Of a stretch of 21,683 bases of DNA, positions 1 through 5,795 are shown piece by piece. Within the stretch, counting starts at the first letter, position 1; each line of letters opens with the position of its first letter. Origin of the DNA: an uncultured Mycoplasmatota bacterium (GTDB taxonomy: Bacteria; Bacillota_I; Bacilli_A; RF39; UBA660); assembly GCA_900546245.1 (NCBI GenBank), contig URBY01000021.1:1-21683 (forward strand), in the 5' to 3' direction. A program made the translations under genes and the position numbers. The notes under the pieces are model-generated. The model did not search any database. It was not told the DNA's origin and was given only the letters and a program-made list of their open reading frames with translations.

Positions 1-51
<51 letters not shown>

Positions 52-108
52 AAAAAAATTGATTTATTTCGTTCAATCCTAGTTACTCAAAAAAACATGA
101 CGTTTTAC

Positions 109-124
109 TCAGTTTTCAAAGATC
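109..124 (-). promoter_or_regulatory. boxA-like antitermination site in the 16S leader
   Basis: The minus strand reads GATCTTTGAAAACTGA. CTTTGAAAACT is the conserved leader element found before 16S in many Bacilli, related to boxA (TGCTCTTTGA), where NusB/NusE bind for rRNA antitermination. It lies between the leader hairpin and 16S, the expected position. S10 (NusE) is encoded at the other end of this window. Confidence 0.55.
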
Positions 125-131
125 ATTTACT

Positions 132-168
132 CTGCAACACCTTATTACTTAAGGCCTCTTTGTCGCAG
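132..168 (-). promoter_or_regulatory. Stem-loop at the 5' end of the pre-rRNA leader
   Basis: On the minus strand CTGCGACA (161-168) pairs with TGTTGCAG (132-139) over 8 bp with one G-U. Inside it CCTTA/TAAGG (140-154) form a second 5-bp stem, with a 6-nt one-sided bulge between the stems. It starts about 3 nt after the predicted transcription start. It may protect or pace the pre-rRNA leader; the role is inferred. Confidence 0.5.
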
Positions 169-177
169 TGCACATTA

Positions 178-206
178 ATAGTACCATAACTAATTTTATG
201 TGTCAA
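178..206 (-). promoter_or_regulatory. rRNA operon promoter, sigma-A type
   Basis: Minus-strand TTGACA (201-206) is separated by exactly 17 bp from TACTAT (178-183). The first transcribed base should lie near 171, giving a leader of about 120 nt before 16S. A run of A-tracts lies immediately upstream (209-274), as expected for a strong rRNA promoter with an UP element. Confidence 0.88.
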
Positions 207-208
207 CA

Positions 209-274
209 TTTTTTTTGAAATTTTTGTCGATTTTTGTAATTTATTGTTTTTTTGCCATTTTTTTAAGTTTTTTT
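209..274 (-). promoter_or_regulatory. Phased A-tracts upstream of rRNA promoter (candidate UP element / curved DNA)
   Basis: On the minus strand there are six A-tracts of 5-8 bases at 209-216, 221-225, 231-235, 247-253, 258-264 and 268-274. Their centres are about 10.5, 10, 17, 11 and 10 bp apart, so they form two helically phased triplets. The nearest begins 3 bp above the -35 box. This is the architecture of UP elements bound by the RNA polymerase alpha C-terminal domain; function here is inferred. Confidence 0.6.
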
Positions 275-312
275 GATACTTTTAATGCAGTTACAATATA
301 CTTTATTCAATT

Positions 313-346
313 AAAAAAAAATAATTCATTTTATTTTCGAATTATT
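313..346 (-). terminator. Intrinsic terminator of the DUF402 gene
   Basis: On the minus strand an 8-bp stem AATAATTC/GAATTATT (339-346 with 320-327) with an 11-nt loop is followed by a run of eight T (313-320). The first arm overlaps the stop codon at 345-347. It separates the DUF402 gene from the rRNA promoter. Confidence 0.65.
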
Positions 347-869
347 AATTTTTTTGTATTTTCTTATAAAGATTATAATATTTTTTTACTGTTTCTTTAT
401 CAAAAGGTTCTTCATTGTTTTTATATTTTATAATCAAATTATTAAGTTCATATTTTATTATTTTATCTAAATCGTTTGAGTAATGCATTATTTTTTTATG
501 GTACTCATATTCTGATTTATCTAATATTTTATAAGCACCATCAGGAAATACTCTAAGATCGTAATCATAATCAATATATTTTATTGTATCATTTTCGATT
601 ATAACAGGTGATGAAATATTACAATAATAATATACACCTGTATTTTTTAATTGAGCAATTATATTAAACCAACTTTTTTTATAATAAAAAGTAATCGCGG
701 GTTCTTTTGTCCTCCAACTTCTACCATCAATTTCTGTAACTTTAATTTTATTATTTGCAAAAACATAATATTCATCAGTTTGATCTAGAAAAATAGTCTC
801 ATCCCAAACTTTATACAATTCACCATTATGTTTATATCCATGTATATTATATTTATCTCCTAAATTCAT
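345..869 (-). CDS. DUF402 protein, probable nucleoside di-/triphosphate phosphatase (YgaC / NTdp type)
   Basis: The 174-aa protein matches the family of B. subtilis YgaC and the S. aureus nucleoside tri- and diphosphatase along its whole length, with no signal peptide or membrane segment. Recognisable conserved blocks are YKHNGELYKVWDET near the N-terminus, EIDGRSWRTKEPAI (about 46-59), WFNIIAQL, the YYYCNISSP block (about 80-88) and YIDYDYDLRVFPDG (about 98-111), which carries the acidic residues that hold metal and phosphate in this family. Known family members hydrolyse NTPs and NDPs in the cytoplasm. ATG start with AGAGG upstream; it has its own promoter and terminator, so it looks monocistronic. 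Confidence 0.85.
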   Translation of the reverse strand: MNLGDKYNIHGYKHNGELYKVWDETIFLDQTDEYYVFANNKIKVTEIDGRSWRTKEPAITFYYKKSWFNIIAQLKNTGVYYYCNISSPVIIENDTIKYIDYDYDLRVFPDGAYKILDKSEYEYHKKIMHYSNDLDKIIKYELNNLIIKYKNNEEPFDKETVKKYYNLYKKIQKN

Positions 870-892
870 ATTTTTTCCTCTTTCTAAAAAAT

Positions 893-901
893 ATTATAAC
901 A
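893..901 (-). promoter_or_regulatory. Extended -10 promoter of the DUF402 gene
   Basis: The minus strand reads TGTTATAAT, a consensus -10 (893-898) with the TGn extension. No good -35 is seen at 17 bp (TTTATT). It lies just behind the terminator of the upstream protease gene. The same nine bases occur in the promoter at 2700-2708. Confidence 0.6.
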
Positions 902-910
902 CTTATTTAT

Positions 911-945
911 AAAAAAATAAAATAGGTTATAATTAAACCTATTTT
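911..945 (-). terminator. Intrinsic terminator of the S41 protease gene
   Basis: On the minus strand AAAATAGGTT (936-945) pairs with AACCTATTTT (919-928), a 10-bp stem with a 7-nt loop, followed by a T-rich run (911-918). The TAG stop of the protease (939-941) lies inside the first arm of the stem. Confidence 0.8.
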
Positions 946-2126
946 AATAAATCTAATGCTTTTTTTAGTTGCATATCATTTTCTTTAGTTGGACTATTTA
1001 AGTAAGAATCACCAATATTTACATCATAATCAGGTGTTATTCCTTCTTTATCTATATTTTTTCCATTAGGAGTTAACCATTTTTCAATAGTATATTTTAT
1101 CATAGATCCATTTGATAAATTTTTTGTTGTTTGAACTGTACCTTTACCATATGTTGTCTTTCCTACTAAAATTGCTCCATAATTTTCTTTCATAGATGCA
1201 GCCATTATTTCAGATGCAGAAGCACTATTTTCATCAACTAAAATTACAATTTTATATTTTCTTGAAGTTTCTTTAGATGACTTATATTTTTTTACACCAT
1301 TATTAGATTGAATTTGATACATAATATTATCTTTACCCACAAATTCTTCAAGCATATTTGTTACTGTATATAAATATCCACCTGTATTACCTCTTAAATC
1401 AATAATTAATGAATCCATATTCTGTGATTCTAATTTTAATAAGGCATCTTTAAATTGACTATATGTTTTTTGCCCGAATATACTAACACTCAAATATCCA
1501 ATATTTTTATTATTATTTTTTAACATTTCAGAACTTACAGAAAATAAAGTAATATTTTCTTTAGTAACGTCAAAATTAATCTCATTACCTTCTCTTTTAA
1601 TTACTATTTTAGATGTCTTTACAGTATTACTTTTAAGCATATTTGCAACCTCTGTAGCGTTTTTTCCTTTTACAGAAACACCATCAACACTAACAAATAC
1701 ATCTTCTGCTTTCAATCCTGCTTTTTCAGCTGGTGAATCATTAAATACTTTAGTAATCTTAATTGTTCCTTCTCCTGTTAACTGAATTTGTGCACCAATA
1801 CCATAATAATTACCAGATAATTCTGAATCAAAAGCTTCCTTACTTTTTTTATCAAAATACATAGTATGTTCATCATTTAATGAACCAAGCATACCATTTA
1901 TTGCACCCTCAATCAAAGTATTACTATCTACACTTTTGTAATAATCTTTCATTATAGTATCATATGTTTCATATAAAGAGTTAAATTCTTTTCTGTCTTT
2001 ACTACTATAAGAATAATTTACACTATTATTATTTTCTTTTATAAACATTGTAAAAACAGAACCAATAATCATAGATATAACTATAATAATTGCGAGTCTT
2101 ATATTTTCTTTAATATTTTTCCCCAT
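939..2126 (-). CDS. S41 family C-terminal processing peptidase (CtpA/CtpB type)
   Basis: 395-aa membrane-anchored serine protease. Residues about 10-29 form one N-terminal hydrophobic anchor, leaving the rest outside the cell. An N-terminal helical region is followed by a PDZ domain (about 105-180, with YGIGAQIQ and SPAEKAGLKAEDVFVSVDG) and the S41 protease core. The catalytic set fits the CtpB pattern by spacing: Ser303 in NSASASE, Lys328 in YGKGTVQ and Gln332 four residues later. DLRGNTGGYL is the typical substrate-groove loop. Such enzymes trim exported proteins near the C-terminus. ATG start; it follows the thioredoxin-like gene by 13 nt and probably shares its transcript. The natural substrate cannot be read from the sequence. 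Confidence 0.92.
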   Translation of the reverse strand: MGKNIKENIRLAIIIVISMIIGSVFTMFIKENNNSVNYSYSSKDRKEFNSLYETYDTIMKDYYKSVDSNTLIEGAINGMLGSLNDEHTMYFDKKSKEAFDSELSGNYYGIGAQIQLTGEGTIKITKVFNDSPAEKAGLKAEDVFVSVDGVSVKGKNATEVANMLKSNTVKTSKIVIKREGNEINFDVTKENITLFSVSSEMLKNNNKNIGYLSVSIFGQKTYSQFKDALLKLESQNMDSLIIDLRGNTGGYLYTVTNMLEEFVGKDNIMYQIQSNNGVKKYKSSKETSRKYKIVILVDENSASASEIMAASMKENYGAILVGKTTYGKGTVQTTKNLSNGSMIKYTIEKWLTPNGKNIDKEGITPDYDVNIGDSYLNSPTKENDMQLKKALDLLK

Positions 2127-2139
2127 TTTATCACCTTTT

Positions 2140-2682
2140 CTAATTATTCTTAAAATATTCTTTAATATTATCTTCGCCCTCTATATACTCTGAAATAGAT
2201 TTATTATTTATTTTAATAAGAGTTGGCGATTTTACTTTAAGATCTGAATAAGTTGTTGCATTTTTATTTCCATTTTCGTTTGTTAAAAACTCTGAATTAA
2301 ATTTATTTTTTGAGTCAACTTTATAAATAGTTGCATTACTATTTTTTGATTCAAATATTGATAACCAAGATGGGATTATTGATTTATCATCATTAACATC
2401 ATATACAAGTACATAATATTCATCTTGTGATTGATCAAATAATTGTCCAAGAGTTATTTTTGAATTATCAACAGTTACTTCATCTTTGCTTTCATTATCT
2501 TTATCGCTTTTAAAATCTATTTCTTTAGTATAAAAAACTCCAATTAAGAAATAAACTAAAATAAATATAAGAATCATAACCATTAAAGTAGTAATAAATT
2601 TAAAAAAAGAATCTTTCTCACCTTTTTTAATATTATTTTTTGAATTTTTTTCAATATTCTTCATTATTTGTTTTTTTGACAT
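2140..2682 (-). CDS. Membrane-anchored thioredoxin-like protein without cysteines (hypothetical)
   Basis: 180-aa protein not assigned to a named family. Residues 1-25 are very basic, residues about 28-51 form a single strong transmembrane helix, and the rest is predicted outside the membrane. The outer part has an acidic linker (about 56-75) and then a pattern resembling a thioredoxin fold: a strand YYVLVYDV, a helix with SWLSIF, a strand IYKVDSKN, and KSPTLIKINN, which looks like the cis-proline strand. The protein has no cysteine at all, so no CxxC redox site. The fold is an inference from pattern only. ATG start with GGTGATG upstream; 13 nt before the S41 protease gene, so it may assist or present substrates to it. 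Confidence 0.7.
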   Translation of the reverse strand: MSKKQIMKNIEKNSKNNIKKGEKDSFFKFITTLMVMILIFILVYFLIGVFYTKEIDFKSDKDNESKDEVTVDNSKITLGQLFDQSQDEYYVLVYDVNDDKSIIPSWLSIFESKNSNATIYKVDSKNKFNSEFLTNENGNKNATTYSDLKVKSPTLIKINNKSISEYIEGEDNIKEYFKNN

Positions 2683-2699
2683 TTATCATCACCATAACA

Positions 2700-2708
2700 A
2701 TTATAACA
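2700..2708 (-). promoter_or_regulatory. Extended -10 promoter for the thioredoxin-like / S41 protease operon
   Basis: Minus-strand TGTTATAAT carries a consensus -10 (2700-2705) with TG extension. The -35 position is poor (TATTTT). The start codon is about 18 nt below the -10 box, so the leader is short. Confidence 0.55.
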
Positions 2709-2726
2709 CAATTAAAAATAAAAAAA

Positions 2727-2748
2727 TAGTTATTTTTTTTATTAACTA
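2727..2748 (-). repeat. Inverted repeat, possible second terminator
   Basis: On the minus strand TAGTTA (2743-2748) pairs with TAACTA (2727-2732) across a 10-nt A-rich loop and is followed by a T-rich stretch (2711-2726). It may be a weak backup terminator for the lipoprotein gene, and it lies just above the promoter at 2700. Confidence 0.35.
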
Positions 2749-2749
2749 A

Positions 2750-2774
2750 TATTATGAATATAAAGTTCATAATA
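2750..2774 (-). repeat. 9-bp inverted repeat upstream of the 2682 gene
   Basis: TATTATGAA (2750-2758) and TTCATAATA (2766-2774) are perfect inverted copies with a 7-bp spacer. There is no T-run close by, so this is not a standard terminator. It lies 45-69 bp upstream of the -10 box at 2700 and could be an operator or a chance AT-rich palindrome. Confidence 0.4.
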
Positions 2775-2777
2775 TAC

Positions 2778-2821
2778 AAAAAATAAAAAGACTATTAACA
2801 AAATATATTTGTAAATAGTCT
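2778..2821 (-). terminator. Intrinsic terminator of the lipoprotein gene
   Basis: On the minus strand two 14-nt arms (2808-2821 and 2789-2802) pair with a single mismatch around a 5-nt loop and are followed by TTTTTATTTTTTG. It lies 9 nt after the stop codon and is one of the most stable hairpins in the window. Confidence 0.85.
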
Positions 2822-2830
2822 AGTTAATGA

Positions 2831-4033
2831 TTATTTCATATTAGGAAGTGTGCTTATAGATTCTGCTACTTGTAAAATTTGTTGTTTTGTTAAACTTTCA
2901 GATGCTATATAATATTCTATTCCATTTGATATAAAGTTAACTGATGAATCTGATAATGCAGCAACTGAATCTAAAATTATAGTTGGTTCTCCATATACTG
3001 GTATTATTTCCATTTCATCTGATTTACTAACTGCTTCTTCAACAAGTATAAATGGGGATTCTCCAGCAAATGTTAATATTACTCTATTTCCATCATCTTT
3101 TGATACAGATTCTTCATCACTTAAATATGTTCCACTTGGTAAATACATAGGATATACAGATTCTTCAAGTATTGATGTAGTTGCATCCTTTTTATTTGTT
3201 GAATTACTAGTTGTTTCATTAGTATTTCTACTTGATTCTGAATTTTCTAGATTCTCATTTCTATTATTTGAATCAGTTGATTTAGTATCTACTGATGAAT
3301 TATTATTTCTAATTTCATCTTTATTATCTGCATTAGTCTCATCTTTAGTATTAGTGTTTTCAGTACTTGACTCTTTTGAATTTATATTTGCATTAGCATT
3401 CTCACTAACACTAGTTTTCATATTTTCACTTGTTAAGAAATATTTATTGTTAAATGTTGCTTTTGTATCTATAGAGTCAAAAACCATTTTAATTTGTTTG
3501 TTACCTGATTCATCAAATACTTCTATTTTTGTAAAATTAAGTTTTTTATCTAAATAAATTTTTTGTGATGATAAATTTTTATTATTTGAATGATTTACTT
3601 TAACAGTTAGTATATAATTTCCATCTTTTTCTTCTAGTTTTACATTTTTATCTTCATTTATATCAACAAGAACTGATTGTATTATATATACTTGTGAATT
3701 ATTTTCTGGCCAATTGCTTTGAAATTTAAAACTTTTATTAAGTGATGGTGTAAGTACATATACTCCATCTGAGTTTCTAAGTATTATTTGTTCATGATTA
3801 TTTGCTTTATTTATTAAACTAACCCTATAATTATCATTTTCATATGAAGATGTCACATCATATTTATATGCATCATCACCATTATAAATTTCCATACTTC
3901 CTTGAACATGATATCCTGTTATTGCATTAACTTTTTTGTTTAATTCTTTTACAATTGTTTTCTCCGTATATTTACCACATCCTGTTAGAAAAAATAAACT
4001 AAAAATTAAACCTATAAAAAATATTTTTTTCAA
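2831..4033 (-). CDS. LolA-like lipoprotein, GerS/YdcC family
   Basis: 400-aa secreted lipoprotein. A basic N-terminus and hydrophobic stretch end in the lipobox LTGC, with Cys19 as the lipid-bearing residue. Residues about 25-210 form a LolA-type half-barrel domain (COG2834 in Firmicutes); the blocks NKANNHEQIILRNSDGVYVL and SLNKSFKFQSNWPENNSQ are typical of the B. subtilis YdcC / C. difficile GerS group. A low-complexity linker rich in N, S, T, E and K (about 212-288) leads to a C-terminal domain of about 105 aa (YLPSGTYLSDEESV, GEPTIILDSVAAL, SNGIEYYIASESL). The start is TTG, chosen because AGGTG lies 6 nt upstream and the signal peptide begins there. Single-gene unit divergent from the DUF378 gene. 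The partner or ligand is unknown. Confidence 0.87.
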   Translation of the reverse strand: MKKIFFIGLIFSLFFLTGCGKYTEKTIVKELNKKVNAITGYHVQGSMEIYNGDDAYKYDVTSSYENDNYRVSLINKANNHEQIILRNSDGVYVLTPSLNKSFKFQSNWPENNSQVYIIQSVLVDINEDKNVKLEEKDGNYILTVKVNHSNNKNLSSQKIYLDKKLNFTKIEVFDESGNKQIKMVFDSIDTKATFNNKYFLTSENMKTSVSENANANINSKESSTENTNTKDETNADNKDEIRNNNSSVDTKSTDSNNRNENLENSESSRNTNETTSNSTNKKDATTSILEESVYPMYLPSGTYLSDEESVSKDDGNRVILTFAGESPFILVEEAVSKSDEMEIIPVYGEPTIILDSVAALSDSSVNFISNGIEYYIASESLTKQQILQVAESISTLPNMK

Positions 4034-4062
4034 ACTTTCACCTCTTCTTTGTATTTCAATAA

Positions 4063-4068
4063 ATTATA
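4063..4068 (-). promoter_or_regulatory. -10 box of the lipoprotein gene
   Basis: Minus-strand TATAAT in the context CTAATATAATT. No convincing -35 at 17 bp. It lies 25.5 bp from the centre of the palindrome at 4089-4098, exactly mirroring the plus-strand -10 at 4119-4124. Confidence 0.55.
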
Positions 4069-4088
4069 TTAGTAAAAAATATCAAATA

Positions 4089-4098
4089 TTCATGAATA
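4089..4098. repeat. Perfect 10-bp palindrome between divergent promoters (candidate operator)
   Basis: ATTCATGAAT lies at the exact centre between the -10 boxes of the lipoprotein and DUF378 genes. Similarity between the two strands continues outwards: both directions read ATTCATGAATA, a T-rich stretch, CTAATATAATT, then TGAAAT. The palindrome covers the -35 side of both promoters, so a protein bound there could control both genes. Confidence 0.5.
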
Positions 4099-4118
4099 AT
4101 TTTATTTTTTCTGTCTAA

Positions 4119-4124
4119 TATAAT
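4119..4124 (+). promoter_or_regulatory. -10 box of the DUF378 gene
   Basis: Plus-strand TATAAT in the same CTAATATAATT context as the opposing promoter. The -35 region (ATAATT at 4096-4101) is poor and overlaps the central palindrome. The leader is about 20-25 nt. Confidence 0.55.
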
Positions 4125-4153
4125 TAATGAAATTAGATTAAAGGAGGATAATG

Positions 4154-4360
4154 ATGAAAACATTAAATGTTATTGCATTAACACTTACAATTATTGGTGC
4201 AATTAATTGGGGTTTAATAGGTTTATTTGATTTTAACTTAGTTGCCTTAATATTTGGTGGTGTTGATAGTTTATTTACTAAAATAATTTACATATTAGTT
4301 GGTATATGTGGTATTATAAATATCAAATTATTAATAGATGTTATTGAAGATAATGACTAA
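4154..4360 (+). CDS. DUF378 small membrane protein (YuzA-like)
   Basis: About 68 aa, the only plus-strand gene in the window. It has two hydrophobic helices (about 5-25 and 35-58) joined by a short loop, and the family hallmark GAINWGLIG in the first helix followed by FNLVALIFGG. Family members are inner-membrane proteins of unknown function, common in low-GC Gram-positives. Two ATG codons are adjacent (4151 and 4154). The second is preferred because GGAGG (4143-4147) lies 6 nt before it, and only 3 nt before the first. It ends in a bidirectional terminator shared with truA. Confidence 0.85.
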   Translation: MKTLNVIALTLTIIGAINWGLIGLFDFNLVALIFGGVDSLFTKIIYILVGICGIINIKLLIDVIEDND

Positions 4361-4392
4361 AAAATATAGATTATTATTAATCTATATTTTTT
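4359..4392. terminator. Bidirectional intrinsic terminator between DUF378 gene and truA
   Basis: A 15-bp AT-rich stem (4359-4373 with 4378-4392) with loop TTAT ends in six A at one side and six T at the other, so it works as a U-tract hairpin on both strands. It begins at the DUF378 stop codon and covers the first bases of the truA stop codon (4391-4393), serving two convergent genes. Confidence 0.85.
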
Positions 4393-5125
4393 AATATATT
4401 ACGTTATTTAAATATAATCCTTGTGGAGGAGCAACTTTTTTATAATTTTTTTTATAATTACCTTCTAATATTTTTTTTATATCACATGGTTCTATTTTTT
4501 CATTGCCAACTTCAATTAAAACTCCAACAATTACTCTAACCATATATCTTAAAAATCCATTTCCACAAAATGTAAGAATAATCTTTTCTTCTTTAATTTC
4601 TATTTTTGCACTATAAATGGTTTTTATAGTGCTCTTTTCTTTTATTTCATTTGATGATAAATTTTGAAAATCATGAGTTCCTTCTATATATTTTATAGCT
4701 TCTTTCATTTTTTCTATATTTAATTTTTTACAATATTGATACTCATAATTCCTTTTTGTAGGGTTATATTCACCCATATTTAATATATAAACATATTCTT
4801 TCTTTTTTACCATAAATCTTGCATGAAAATCATCAGAAACAACTTTTGTATTTTTTACATATATGTCATCAGGTAATAAACTATTTAATGCACTTTTTAG
4901 TTTTTCTTCCGTAATATTAACATCAATGTCTGCGTGTGCCATTTGATTATTTGCATGAACAAAAGCATCAGTTCTTCCAGATGCAACTAATTTAGTATCT
5001 CTACCATTATTTATAAATTTCAAAGCTTTTTCCATATTTTCTTGAATTGTAGATAAACCATTTTGCTTCTGAAATCCTTTATAACCAGAACCATCATAGG
5101 AAAAATTTATTAAAAATCTTTTCAA
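4391..5125 (-). CDS. truA: tRNA pseudouridine(38-40) synthase TruA
   Basis: 244-aa cytoplasmic enzyme that converts uridine to pseudouridine at positions 38-40 in the tRNA anticodon arm. The catalytic aspartate is Asp53 in ASGRTDAFVHA, where the family usually has Gly in place of Phe54. YDGSGYKGFQKQ at the N-terminus and CGNGFLRYMVRVIVGVLIEVG near the C-terminus are typical. The start is TTG: on the transcript AAGGTGAT sits 6 nt upstream and overlaps the TGA stop of the preceding EcfA2-like gene, which suggests translational coupling. In many Firmicutes truA follows ecfT; here ecfT is missing. Confidence 0.95.
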   Translation of the reverse strand: MKRFLINFSYDGSGYKGFQKQNGLSTIQENMEKALKFINNGRDTKLVASGRTDAFVHANNQMAHADIDVNITEEKLKSALNSLLPDDIYVKNTKVVSDDFHARFMVKKKEYVYILNMGEYNPTKRNYEYQYCKKLNIEKMKEAIKYIEGTHDFQNLSSNEIKEKSTIKTIYSAKIEIKEEKIILTFCGNGFLRYMVRVIVGVLIEVGNEKIEPCDIKKILEGNYKKNYKKVAPPQGLYLNNVIY

Positions 5126-5129
5126 AATA

Positions 5130-5795
5130 TCACCTTAATTCTCTATATATTGCCTTAATAAGTTCGTTAATACTATCTGTATTTCCTATATTAATTCCTT
5201 TTTTTTCATATATTTCTTCTTTTAATATAATAGTTAATGGTTTTTCAAACAAATTATTTTTATTAGATGCATAAAACTCATATTTTTCGCCATTATATAT
5301 TACATCTTTATCATTTATAATAATTAAATTATCTATTAGTTCAAAAATATTATCTATATTTATGTCAGAAATTATAATTGTCTTATTGTATAACTTTTTT
5401 AATTTTATAATTAACTTACAAAAATACATTCTAGTCTTTCTATCAAAACAAGATAAAACATTATTAATATATATATTATCATAATCTTTTATTATTGCAA
5501 AAGCAATTTCAATTCTAACTTTTTCACTAAAACTTAAAGTATTTACCTCCCTATTTATTATTTTTGAACTTAAATTTAATAACTTTAATAATTCATCAAT
5601 CTTATAGTAATTTAATAAATAATCTTTAACAGACATATTACAAGAATAATCTATATTATTTAAAGAAATTTTATATATTTTTTTACTTAAATTGTTATCA
5701 AAAAAATAATTTATATCATCAACACTATTTGATGTAATTCCGGTTATTTTCCCATCTAATACATTTATTTTTCTATCATTAAATTTTAGTTGCAT
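5130..5795 (-). CDS. Highly degenerate ABC ATPase-like protein in the ecfA2 position
   Basis: 221-aa intact ORF, shorter than EcfA2 (about 285 aa). It has no other recognisable identity, but follows the ABC ATPase outline. GKITGITSNSV (15-25) stands where Walker A should be and has no GK[ST]. LSFSE (87-91) replaces LSGGQ. YINNVLSCFD (109-118) replaces LDEPTAGLD, with Asn-Asn at Walker B Asp-Glu and a D-loop Asp kept. IISDINIDN stands at the H-switch without His. ATP binding and hydrolysis are therefore very unlikely. ATG start with GGTGG upstream; it overlaps the preceding EcfA1-like gene by 10 nt and its stop overlaps the truA ribosome-binding site. Assignment rests on position and weak motif echoes. 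Confidence 0.7.
   Translation of the reverse strand: MQLKFNDRKINVLDGKITGITSNSVDDINYFFDNNLSKKIYKISLNNIDYSCNMSVKDYLLNYYKIDELLKLLNLSSKIINREVNTLSFSEKVRIEIAFAIIKDYDNIYINNVLSCFDRKTRMYFCKLIIKLKKLYNKTIIISDINIDNIFELIDNLIIINDKDVIYNGEKYEFYASNKNNLFEKPLTIILKEEIYEKKGINIGNTDSINELIKAIYRELR

Noticed and set aside
200..433. Plus-strand 77-aa reading frame before the DUF402 gene
   Set aside because: It crosses the phased A-tracts, the DUF402 terminator and the end of the DUF402 gene; composition is F/I/Y-rich as expected from T-rich DNA, and there is no ribosome-binding site.
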